The notes under the pieces were generated by a model that had not been told where the DNA came from, searched no databases, and saw nothing but the letters and a program-made list of their open reading frames with translations. Position numbers and translations under genes: made by a program. Positions 54,722-62,525 of a stretch of DNA of 64,000 bases are shown here, in pieces (within the stretch, counting starts at the first letter, position 1; every line of letters starts with the position of its first letter). This DNA comes from a virus. The DNA lies in IMG/VR virus record IMGVR_UViG_3300050190_000082, positions 89,760-153,759 of that record. One strand, 5' to 3'.

Positions 54722-54776
54722 AGATAGGGGAGTTAAGAAGAATATTATATATATGCTTCCTATTCTGATACATATA

Positions 54777-55667
54777 CTATAAAGTAGCCACAACCGTTGG
54801 TGTGACTACGATGCAGGGCTTTTCTATTTTTCGGATTCTTTTAGTTCTGTCCCATTCTTTCTTTTGATTAAACTTAATTTCCTTTGCACAGGTTGGGCAG
54901 TATTTGGATTTGTTATTAGTGGGAGGAAATAGAATCTTACAAACTTTACATTCTTTATTATTAGTATTCTTAATTACATTCCTAATATATGTCCTCATAT
55001 AACCAGTTAAACTTTTACAAAAATATTTGATTACATAATTATTCTCACTCCAACCATCCACTGTAATCTTTTGCTCCCATTTATGATTCTTTTCATAATC
55101 TTCAATAGATATGTAGTTATCAAATATTCTAGAGATATATGTATTAATCAATCTTTTATAATTACTAAATATCACATTATGCTTTTTATCTATGCTTTCC
55201 TGTTTAATAACTTCTGCTTCTTTAAGAGCATCCACAATATTATTGTAAACTTCTTCATAACTTACATTATCAATATTCCCATTTTCTTTTTTTAGATTTA
55301 CTAGTCTAAAATATTCCTTCTTTGGTGTTAACAATAAATTGTAATATTTCTTGTTATAATAGACATCCTTATCAAATAGAAAACCATACATATTATTTAT
55401 TCTTATTCTTATGTAATCAACTGTCTCAAGGAGTTTCTTTTTGTAGAAACTCCTACATACAGTATATTCCATGACGCTGTATTTATTAAATAACTCAATC
55501 AAGTCTTTTCTATTATCTAGTAGTTCATCAAACACTTCATACTTATATTGCTTCTTATATTTCTTAAATCCATATTCACTCTTCCATAATCTATCAATAA
55601 ATTTATCTATTATATCTTGTTTATTACTTGATGTCTTGTATTCATCTAATATTTGATTTAAGAACAA
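54777..55667 (-). CDS. Unknown protein with C-terminal zinc knuckle, coupled to the RNA polymerase
   Basis: 296 aa from a TTG start overlapping the polymerase stop by 10 nt. Helical, with a basic middle and a C-terminal zinc site CKVCKILFPPTNNKSKYCPTC followed by a Lys/Arg-rich tail (KEWDRTKRIRKI). Tight coupling to the YonO-like gene suggests a partner (for example a specificity or accessory subunit), but this is inference from position. Confidence 0.5.
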   Translation of the reverse strand: MFLNQILDEYKTSSNKQDIIDKFIDRLWKSEYGFKKYKKQYKYEVFDELLDNRKDLIELFNKYSVMEYTVCRSFYKKKLLETVDYIRIRINNMYGFLFDKDVYYNKKYYNLLLTPKKEYFRLVNLKKENGNIDNVSYEEVYNNIVDALKEAEVIKQESIDKKHNVIFSNYKRLINTYISRIFDNYISIEDYEKNHKWEQKITVDGWSENNYVIKYFCKSLTGYMRTYIRNVIKNTNNKECKVCKILFPPTNNKSKYCPTCAKEIKFNQKKEWDRTKRIRKIEKPCIVVTPTVVATL

Positions 55668-58228
55668 ACAATCGTCTCCTCTAGTTTATAATACTTTCCT
55701 AGAAATTCATTAGACTCAGTAGTATCTCTACTAACTTCTGAAATTTTGTATTGTTTCTGAGTGGGGGAGTTACTTTTTAAGTTTTTAACCATGACACTTC
55801 CAAATAATGACCAACACAATAATTTATCTTCACTAATCGTTCTATATGACACACTGATACAATAATTTGCTAGTGTTTCTTTATCTAAACCTATTTCAGA
55901 TAATTTTGTTTTGTATTTACCAAGGATTACACTCAATTTACTATCCTCATCGAGAACTTTTTGGAAATCTACTTTAAATTCATCATATATTTTCTTAATT
56001 TTTTTTATGATATGTTTATTAGTTAGTTCCATGCTTTGATCTACCAACAGATGACCACTGTTTACAACACTTCTATCCCAAATAAGATGTTTCCTTTCCC
56101 ATTGGAAGATATATTCACTAAGCTCATTAAGAGGAGAAGGAGACTTATAAGAATTGTAAGGAATTTTGTCTTCATTAGCATTACCTTTATTAATTTCACG
56201 TATCTTATTATAAACTTCAAGTTTCTTAGGGTAATTAAATAGTAAGAAGTATGGAAGCCTCTTTAAATATCCTCTTAGATTTTTACTAAGTATCCATCTA
56301 AATCCATTCTTGATAAAATCAATTTCTTTCCCTTGGTAAAGTCTTAGTAGTGAAATATTATCTGCATTTATCTTTTGCCATTTCTTATCATCCGTATGTT
56401 GGTTCAAAATACTTGTAGCAATGTTAGTAATTTCTCCAATGCGGTTATCCCTACTATTACATTCATAAGATATGATATTATCTTGGTTGTAAACTACTTC
56501 CCCAGATGATTTCTTATCGTCTATATCTACTACAATAGGGCAATCTATTTTAGATTCTACAATTGATTTATTATGACAGAGATAAACAGAATCCCCATCA
56601 GCATCCATTCCTCCCTGCTGTGGCATTGAAATATCATACATATTTATCATGACGACATCTTGGTCTTTAAAATAATCAAAATACTTTTTAGTAAATTCAT
56701 TCTCAACTATCTTAATTTTATTTACTTCAGATGGATCTACAAGAGGGCTTCTAAATGATAGAGCATCACCATATGGAATTGTATTGCAATAAAATTCTCC
56801 ACTCCCCAAACATCCCTTTATATCCATCTCAGCACAATATTCTAGGTATCCAATTATATCTCCAACTACAGTATGATAAAATCCTGAAGCATAAACCTTG
56901 CCATATTTCATTTGAGTAATTGCTTTATCTAATTTACGCTTCAACATGTTTTTTATACAAGGATCTTTTAGCATAATATCATTGGCCAATATTGCTTCTG
57001 CATATGTACTATTTACTTTATCTGTTTCAGTGTCATTTATACCTAAGAATTTTAATGTATAAAATTTGTCGCCTTTTATCACTTTTTCGTACAAATCTGT
57101 TGAATAATGAGCAATATTTATCATTTTTCCCCAATTATTTGTATCTAATATATTGAACTTATTATCTCTTTCTTTAAACTGTTTTACATATTTAGGATTA
57201 ATTAAGTCAAGACATTGTATGTATTGGAAATTCATGCGAGTATAAAGATTTAAATCATTAACATGATGACTATATTTACTTATTCCTATCTTATAACCAT
57301 ATTTATTAACTCTGTTTAGATATTCATTCCATGCTTTTTTGCCAAACTTATTCTTAAATACCCCGTATGCCTTCCACATTGATATATTCCAAATACAATC
57401 AATATCAGAAACTTGATGAACTACTCCAAAAACATCTTTAATTTCCGTAATGCCTTTCTCTGCATAAAATTCCTTAATTGGTGCTTGAACACTCATGCCT
57501 TTTAAAAATGGAAGTCTAATTTGGTATCCTATGGACGTATGTTCCTTACCTGTATATTTAGCAAATATTTTACTCATTTCAGGTGTATGTACACCAAATC
57601 CATCAAAAGGGGATACACTTACATTATAATTTCCTTCTTCTATCAACCTTTTATTTTTATATATTTTAGTTTGCTGAGTTGTCTTATCAAAATACTCTAC
57701 ATCTTTTTCTACTGCATATCTAACATATTGGTCTTCTAAAACCTTAGTGTATTCTCCCATTAAAACGATGTTAGGAAGTTTTTCTTCATGGACTAATTGA
57801 CAAGTGCTAAAGATAAGACACCTATATGATTCATATTTTGATACTACACACTTATCAACGGTTACTCCGAGTTGACTTCTTTCCATCATTTCACTATAGA
57901 AATCTTTGTCAATAAAAACTGTAATACCGTCTTTTGCTTGAGAACCAGATTTCCCAAATCTAATATATGAAGTATCATTATACTTAAATCCATCTTTGAG
58001 TAGTTTCTCTAAAAGTGGTTTTCTGTTTTTGCTATGTTTGGCTTCTACATATATTAACTCTTTAACCTTTAAGGAAGGATATCCCCTAATCAATTCTATC
58101 TGATTAAAAAGGGGAGAGTCCTGTTGTTGAATTATGTATGGTGTTTCATCTACTATATATAAATCAAATTCCGCTTTAATTATGTTTTGAATAGTAATTG
58201 AAATTATATCATATTGTTTTGTGCTCAA
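55658..58228 (-). CDS. YonO-like single-subunit RNA polymerase (double-psi beta-barrel, DxDGD)
   Basis: 856 aa, TTG start 9 nt after GGAGG. Catalytic loop QQGGMDADGDSVYL with DADGD at residues 542-546, preceded by FRSPLVDPSEVNKIKIV and DVVMINMY. This is the arrangement of cellular RdRP/YonO polymerases (motif DxDGD binding Mg) rather than T7 or multisubunit types. SPbeta YonO is similar in size and transcribes late genes in SPbeta (known). Late-gene transcription here is the likely role; promoters unknown. Encoded beside PIN-PhoH, HU and zinc-ribbon genes. Confidence 0.85.
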   Translation of the reverse strand: MSTKQYDIISITIQNIIKAEFDLYIVDETPYIIQQQDSPLFNQIELIRGYPSLKVKELIYVEAKHSKNRKPLLEKLLKDGFKYNDTSYIRFGKSGSQAKDGITVFIDKDFYSEMMERSQLGVTVDKCVVSKYESYRCLIFSTCQLVHEEKLPNIVLMGEYTKVLEDQYVRYAVEKDVEYFDKTTQQTKIYKNKRLIEEGNYNVSVSPFDGFGVHTPEMSKIFAKYTGKEHTSIGYQIRLPFLKGMSVQAPIKEFYAEKGITEIKDVFGVVHQVSDIDCIWNISMWKAYGVFKNKFGKKAWNEYLNRVNKYGYKIGISKYSHHVNDLNLYTRMNFQYIQCLDLINPKYVKQFKERDNKFNILDTNNWGKMINIAHYSTDLYEKVIKGDKFYTLKFLGINDTETDKVNSTYAEAILANDIMLKDPCIKNMLKRKLDKAITQMKYGKVYASGFYHTVVGDIIGYLEYCAEMDIKGCLGSGEFYCNTIPYGDALSFRSPLVDPSEVNKIKIVENEFTKKYFDYFKDQDVVMINMYDISMPQQGGMDADGDSVYLCHNKSIVESKIDCPIVVDIDDKKSSGEVVYNQDNIISYECNSRDNRIGEITNIATSILNQHTDDKKWQKINADNISLLRLYQGKEIDFIKNGFRWILSKNLRGYLKRLPYFLLFNYPKKLEVYNKIREINKGNANEDKIPYNSYKSPSPLNELSEYIFQWERKHLIWDRSVVNSGHLLVDQSMELTNKHIIKKIKKIYDEFKVDFQKVLDEDSKLSVILGKYKTKLSEIGLDKETLANYCISVSYRTISEDKLLCWSLFGSVMVKNLKSNSPTQKQYKISEVSRDTTESNEFLGKYYKLEETIVCS

Positions 58229-58245
58229 TATTTATTTTCCTCCTT

Positions 58246-58380
58246 CTATACGTTTTGTTCTGCACCACATTCTGGACAAGTAAAACATTCTGTTTTCCCT
58301 ACTATTTTCACTTCGTTACCACATAATTCACATGTAATATACATGATGCAAAAGTCTTCACTTGCTTCATAATCAGTCAA
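58246..58380 (-). CDS. Small zinc-ribbon protein
   Basis: 44 aa from TTG (GAAGGA 9 nt upstream). CELCGNEVKI and CFTCPECGAEQ give two cysteine pairs, a zinc ribbon. Its stop lies just upstream of the polymerase gene's ribosome binding site. Possibly acts with the polymerase. Confidence 0.6.
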   Translation of the reverse strand: MTDYEASEDFCIMYITCELCGNEVKIVGKTECFTCPECGAEQNV

Positions 58381-58401
58381 TATTAATAATCCTTCTTTCT
58401 A

Positions 58402-58578
58402 TTAATATTCCTTACATTCAACTGTTTTTATATGATTATATTTAGCACAGTCTAAACAAATATATGTATCATTTTCTACATCAACAAAAATATCTTCAAC
58501 CCTAACTAATTCTTCTCCACAAATATTACAGTTTTCACTTATGTATTGGTTTAATTCTGCCTTCTTATTATGAAACAT
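58402..58578 (-). CDS. Small zinc-ribbon protein
   Basis: 58 aa; ATG 8 nt after GGAGGT and overlapping the stop of the 130-aa gene by 11 nt. CNICGEELVRV and ICLDCAKYN form a CxxC/CxxC ribbon. It belongs to the same run of tiny cysteine proteins ahead of the polymerase. Confidence 0.65.
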   Translation of the reverse strand: MFHNKKAELNQYISENCNICGEELVRVEDIFVDVENDTYICLDCAKYNHIKTVECKEY

Positions 58579-58960
58579 GTACCTCTACCTCCGTAACCGA
58601 ATCTGTATAATCTTCTAATACCAGTTCAACGTCTTGACCTAGTAAATTATAAAGTTTAGACTCAAAATCAAGAGAATTAATATGATATCCTTCTATATTT
58701 AATTCCCCTCTAGTAATTGCTAATTTGCCAAATCCATTAATAGATTCATTTCTATTGTATGGTCTCAGTGAAACCCTAACTAATCTATCACATGATTCAG
58801 ACGCATAAATCGTATCAAGGATATCTGTAATACTGCTTTCTACATGATCAACTTTGCTTGTGATTATGTAATTCATTCGATTCATATCCTCTAATTTATC
58901 ACTGAGACTTAATTTTCCATTAAAGTATATTGCCTTCATATTTGTTAAAACCTCTTTCAT
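58568..58960 (-). CDS. Unknown 130-aa protein
   Basis: 130 aa, start ATG after AAAGAGG. LSDKLEDMNRMNYIITSKVD, then DRLVRVSLRPYNR, then YNLLGQDVELVLEDYTDS: strand-rich, compact. No family recognised. First gene of the block leading to the polymerase. Confidence 0.5.
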   Translation of the reverse strand: MKEVLTNMKAIYFNGKLSLSDKLEDMNRMNYIITSKVDHVESSITDILDTIYASESCDRLVRVSLRPYNRNESINGFGKLAITRGELNIEGYHINSLDFESKLYNLLGQDVELVLEDYTDSVTEVEVHVS

Positions 58961-59239
58961 ATTATATTATTTGTTATTTGTAGATTATATGTATTTTTAA
59001 AACTGTGTAAAACTATCAATATTCGAGACATGATATACGATTTTTAGGTGCAAAAACACAATTTTAACAAATTACCTTCAAACCCTACTCCTGCAAGGGA
59101 TACAACAATTATATATATGTGTGTTTGTACCATCAAAACGAGTCTAGAATCATCGCAAAATATGTACCCCTCATAATCTTACCTTGAGATAATTCTAAAC
59201 GATTCTAGGGCTATTTATTTGTGATTTATATGTATTATA

Positions 59240-59635
59240 TTATTTATTAGTTGTTTTAGATTTTGCTTCTTTGAGTTTAAGTTTTAATTTATCAGCTTTG
59301 ATTCTTAATTTCTGTTCTTTGAGCTGTTCATTCTTTCCTTTAATTTGAAAATGAAGGATCTTATGTACTCTGTCAATATCAATAATATCAAAATGTAATA
59401 CAGCCTCATCACACATTATGTATTCAGTAACTGTAATATCAGATTCCTCAAACTTCTCCATAAGAGATTTTACTGTTTTAGCATTAGGAAGATATATTGC
59501 GACAGTGGTATCATTATGAAAATATATTTCACTATTTTGTCTGCCCTTAAGAAAAGTATCATTAAGATTTTTACTGACTGTGCCATCTGTATTTAAACAG
59601 TTGAAGACTGTGTATTTTCCAATAAATCTATTCGT
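59240..59635 (-). CDS. Unknown protein with apparent ACG start
   Basis: 131 aa if read from ACG at 59635, 7 nt after AGAGGTG; the frame is open and looks coding (FIGKYTVFNCLNTDGTVSKN, then IYFHNDTTVAIYLPNAKTVK). The first in-frame ATG is only at 59461, well inside the coding-looking sequence. Highly basic C-terminus (KLRIKADKLKLKLKEAKSK). A +1 shift from the GTG frame KENE* is the alternative. Driven by the strong promoter at 59854-59882 with a 200-nt leader. Function unknown. Confidence 0.5.
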   Translation of the reverse strand, partial: TNRFIGKYTVFNCLNTDGTVSKNLNDTFLKGRQNSEIYFHNDTTVAIYLPNAKTVKSLMEKFEESDITVTEYIMCDEAVLHFDIIDIDRVHKILHFQIKGKNEQLKEQKLRIKADKLKLKLKEAKSKTTNK

Positions 59636-59853
59636 TTTCTTTCACCTCTAAAATTATTTATTTACTATATAAGCCTTTTTTATTAGTGTATCTATTATAT
59701 ATAACTTATGTAGTCATATGTAATTACTTATTTACAGAAGTCACAAGTATGTTGCCAATTTATAATCATCTTCTTTCTATATGGGGTATGTGGTAAGGAG
59801 AGGAGTTGGTGTTTAGTTGTTTATGTACGCCCCCTCAACAACCTTATACGAGA

Positions 59854-59882
59854 ATTATACCATAAAAACACATACAAGTCAA
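59854..59882 (-). promoter_or_regulatory. Strong host-type promoter with extended -10
   Basis: TTGACT, 17-nt spacer ending TGG, TATAAT. Directly adjoined upstream by the shared AT-rich element at 59884, and GTACGCCCC lies just downstream (plus strand 59825). Confidence 0.9.
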
Positions 59883-59883
59883 A

Positions 59884-59902
59884 TAATATTATATATAATT
59901 AG
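59884..59902 (-). repeat. AT-rich element abutting the -35 box, copy 2
   Basis: Plus-strand TAATATTATATATAATTAG starting one nt after the -35 box. Nearly identical to those at 23490 and 62507. Confidence 0.65.
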
Positions 59903-59928
59903 TATATTAGTTTTATGTTGTGGTTATA

Positions 59929-61035
59929 CTATCTCTCCCTTTGATTCAATTCATCTTCTATCATCTTTAGAACATCATCAGGGACTTGATCATTATTGGC
60001 GTTTATACATTCTTGGTTTAACCTTTGTTCTTCATCCGAGAGAGCATCTAATTTATTAAAACTATCTTCATTATCTATGTTAAATAAATCTGGAAAGTCA
60101 TCTACTATTGTTTTAGTATTCTGTAAACATTTTAATTTATTCTTAGGAATAGGAGATACATCAACGAATGGTCTATCTTTTACCTTATGTTGCAATGCTT
60201 CATATTGTTTAACTTTATCTTCTAACTCTTTTATCTTAATATCTTTTTCATTGACTAGGTAATTTATCTCCTGCTTTTTACTTCTCCTTTCATTAGACTT
60301 TATTTTATCAGTATGTATTAACCCTTTTGTCTTAACTTCATATTGCAATTGATGATTGAAATTTTCTTCATCATCCCAATGACCTATGTATGTAGTACAA
60401 TAATGTTTATCATTAGTTAAATAACTATTATTATATCTTATGAGATGCAAATCATCTTGTAGTATTGCATTATATCTTTTTATAGTCCTAGAATCATTTA
60501 TTAATTGTTTTAATTTTCCTTGGGTTAAATATCCAAAATTACTTTCATTATTTGAAACCCTTCTACATGCAATAAAATATCTTATGATGTTAAATTTGTT
60601 AAGATTCTTAGAAGTTAATTCTTTAAGTATGTAATTTATCTCTTGATCATAAATCTCAAAGTAATGATCAGCAGGAGGATTAACTAATTCAACATAAAAT
60701 ATAGAGTCTTTATCTTTTATAATTGAATTAATGGAGAGTGGGATATTCTTGTCATCACAATTTTCATAATAAATATTGTATAGATTAGTGATATATCCTT
60801 TACTAACTAATTCCACAATAGTATCTTTTATTGTTGTAATTAATTTTCTATTATTAGATACGTTGATTCTCATAAAGTCACATATCATTTGGATAGAACA
60901 TACGCCAAGTGATTTATATTGCATATAATTTCTATACATTAAAGTTAGCACTGTCATTTCCTCATTAGAAATATCTAGGTTATCATAGAAGTCATTAGGG
61001 AGTCTCACATATTTATCATTTAATACATTGTTCAT
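59929..61035 (-). CDS. Replication initiator-like protein (winged-helix type)
   Basis: 368 aa. N-terminal region with LPNDFYDNLDISNEEMTVLT, then GVCSIQMICDFMRIN and IVELVSKGYITNLYNI, the winged-helix pattern of DnaD-type replisome organisers and plasmid RepA_N-like initiators. The C-terminal half is charged and coiled (NYLVNEKDIKIKELEDKVKQ). Iteron-like repeats lie some 250-450 nt upstream, past a 57-aa gene. Initiator role is inferred from fold pattern plus repeats. Confidence 0.6.
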   Translation of the reverse strand: MNNVLNDKYVRLPNDFYDNLDISNEEMTVLTLMYRNYMQYKSLGVCSIQMICDFMRINVSNNRKLITTIKDTIVELVSKGYITNLYNIYYENCDDKNIPLSINSIIKDKDSIFYVELVNPPADHYFEIYDQEINYILKELTSKNLNKFNIIRYFIACRRVSNNESNFGYLTQGKLKQLINDSRTIKRYNAILQDDLHLIRYNNSYLTNDKHYCTTYIGHWDDEENFNHQLQYEVKTKGLIHTDKIKSNERRSKKQEINYLVNEKDIKIKELEDKVKQYEALQHKVKDRPFVDVSPIPKNKLKCLQNTKTIVDDFPDLFNIDNEDSFNKLDALSDEEQRLNQECINANNDQVPDDVLKMIEDELNQRER

Positions 61036-61062
61036 TCAATCATTCTCCTCAATCTAAATATA

Positions 61063-61236
61063 TTATTTTATTGTTATGTAAAATTCTGTTAGTGCTTTAA
61101 ATAATTCATCTGTTTTTGTAAACTTATATGTTCTTATTTGACTATCCCTTTTTATGAATACTGGCTTAATTCCTTTTGTTGATAAATAATCAACCTCCAG
61201 ACTCCATTGTGTAGCATATTCTTTATCGAACTTCAT
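61063..61236 (-). CDS. Small protein between origin repeats and initiator gene
   Basis: 57 aa, ATG after AAAGGTGG. KFDKEYATQWSLEVDYLSTK, then GIKPVFIKRDSQIRTYKFTK: matches a small protein type seen beside phage and plasmid replication genes, with alternating strands; name not certain. It lies just downstream of the iteron-like repeats and 27 nt ahead of the initiator gene. Probably regulatory. Confidence 0.6.
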   Translation of the reverse strand: MKFDKEYATQWSLEVDYLSTKGIKPVFIKRDSQIRTYKFTKTDELFKALTEFYITIK

Positions 61237-61276
61237 ATTGTTATAACCACCTTTTTATTGTTGTACAATTGTACAT

Positions 61277-61485
61277 TGTGCTCACACACTTATGCGTTTA
61301 CTTTCTAGAATGTACCCCCTATTTTGAGTACAAATTCTATATTGTAATTTAATTTGTGCTCAACTACATTTGCGTTCAAATACAGAGATATTTAGAAAGT
61401 AAACGCTTTTCTAGTTGAGCATCCTCTGCGTTTGTACGCAAAACCGTGTAGGCATGTTTAGAATGTGAACGCTTTTCTATGCCCC
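61277..61485. repeat. Iteron-like repeat cluster
   Basis: Four copies of a unit around GCGTTTACTTTCTA: forward at 61294-61307 and (divergent) 61371-61384, reverse at 61393-61406 and 61459-61472. Two or three also share GCTCAAC or GCTCACA about 8 nt outside (61279, 61357, 61414 reversed). A palindrome TGCGTTTGTACGCA lies between. TGTACAATTGTACA stands at the left edge. Confidence 0.65.
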
Positions 61486-61497
61486 GATCCCAGTGAA

Positions 61498-61558
61498 TAA
61501 AGAGTACTATAAGTATAAAGAGTAAAAGAAGAATAAAGAGTTAAATACTATGAAGAGT
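61498..61558 (+). repeat. AT-rich tandem repeats next to iterons (candidate unwinding element)
   Basis: TAAAGAGT at 61498, 61516 and 61534 and TGAAGAGT at 61551, spaced 18, 18 and 17 bp. AT-rich and adjacent to the iteron cluster, the layout of a plasmid or phage origin. Confidence 0.6.
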
Positions 61559-61564
61559 TATATA

Positions 61565-61587
61565 GATTTGCAAAACAAATCTTTTTT
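61565..61587 (+). terminator. Plus-strand terminator without a plus-strand gene
   Basis: GATTTG, CAAAA loop, CAAATC, then TTTTTT. It implies an RNA reading rightwards through the repeat region, possibly a small regulatory RNA. Confidence 0.5.
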
Positions 61588-61625
61588 GGATTTCTGTTTT
61601 TGTCTGTTCACATTCTGTATTTGTT

Positions 61626-62270
61626 TTAGATAATTGTCTGGTTATATTTTTCATTTAAAAATTCTATTGCATCTTCATACTCTTCTTCCTTTACCTTGAT
61701 CTTAATTGTTTTATATTTCTGTTTAGGTACTGTATAACTCCATGCTTCTCTAGAGTTTACTACATTCCAATCATCTAGAGTTTTATATTTCTCTATAAAC
61801 TCATTCTCCTTATTTCTTATTTGTTGTTCTGTTTCATTTGTAGCAATCCATACTATTCTAAACTCAGCATCATTATTTAACATATCTTGTGTTGGTAATT
61901 TATTATTTTTACTAATATGTTGTTGGAATCTAGGTCTGAATCCATATGTTGTAGATCCTATATAAATATCATTGAATAATATTATAGAATATACACCAGT
62001 GCGTTTATCATATTCTCTATCTACCTTATATTGAGGGTAGTCTCTTTTGTTTCCTCCTCCTCTATTTTCCACCTTTACCCTTATTAAGGGTACTTTATAT
62101 ATTTCACTTACAGAATACAATGTTTTATTTTTAGTAATATTCATTAGATTTTCTAATTCTTTAAGTTGTGACCGCTTTGATCTTGTATTATCCTTCTATT
62201 CTATAGATAGCACTTCACATAAACCCTTATATTTATAGATTTTATTTAACTCAATTTTATCAGTATCCAA
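61626..62270 (-). pseudogene. GIY-YIG nuclease-like gene with in-frame amber codon
   Basis: The intact 3' part from ATG 62144 encodes 172 aa with GVYSIILFNDIYIGSTTYGF (GIY-YIG), Arg in RPRFQQH, and Glu in NKENEFIEKY. Upstream, the same frame encodes a domain found N-terminal to such nucleases (NKIYKYKGLCEVLSIE, then RSKRSQLKELENLM), interrupted by TAG at 62198-62196. A TTG at 62270 with AAAGGAGA upstream would be the start. Either inactivated N-terminus, internal reinitiation or read-through. Confidence 0.6.
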
Positions 62271-62328
62271 TAATTCATAGTCTCCTTTATTTATTTTATA
62301 GGCTACATTAGATAGAAGGGGGAACGAA

Positions 62329-62378
62329 AAATTAAATAATAAACCATTCACTACGTTCATCATTTTACTATTTAATTT
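62329..62378 (-). terminator. Long hairpin/attenuator in GIY-YIG leader
   Basis: 15-bp stem (one G-T pair) of AAATTAAATAGTAAA and its complement with a 20-nt loop; T-rich tails on both strands (TTTTTCG on minus, TTTTTATAA on plus). Located between promoter and gene, so a leader terminator or attenuator. Confidence 0.7.
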
Positions 62379-62411
62379 TTATAAAAGTATTTTCTTTTCA
62401 TCTTTAGCTAT

Positions 62412-62420
62412 CTAATCCAT
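62412..62420 (-). other. Two-codon leader ORF with strong ribosome binding site
   Basis: GGAGG, then ATG GAT TAG. The leader transcript from the promoter at 62477 passes it before the long hairpin. Minimal ORF of regulatory kind or remnant of a decayed gene. Confidence 0.4.
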
Positions 62421-62476
62421 AATATATTTTCCTCCAATCTGAATAATAAATTTGTTTATATTTATATCCATATACA

Positions 62477-62505
62477 AGTATACCATAATTGAATAGTATA
62501 GTCAA
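62477..62505 (-). promoter_or_regulatory. Strong host-type promoter with extended -10
   Basis: TTGACT, 17-nt spacer ending TGG, TATACT. It matches the promoter at 59854-59882 at the -35 box, the TGG and most of the -10 box. Confidence 0.85.
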
Positions 62506-62506
62506 G

Positions 62507-62525
62507 TAATATTATATATCATTAG
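62507..62525 (-). repeat. AT-rich element abutting the -35 box, copy 3
   Basis: Plus-strand TAATATTATATATCATTAG one nt beyond the -35 box. Near-identical to copies at 23490 and 59884. Confidence 0.65.

Noticed and set aside
61626-62276. Genome-wide TAG recoding
   Set aside because: TAG is the natural end of other genes here, for example at 24781 and 58246; no suppressor tRNA was seen.
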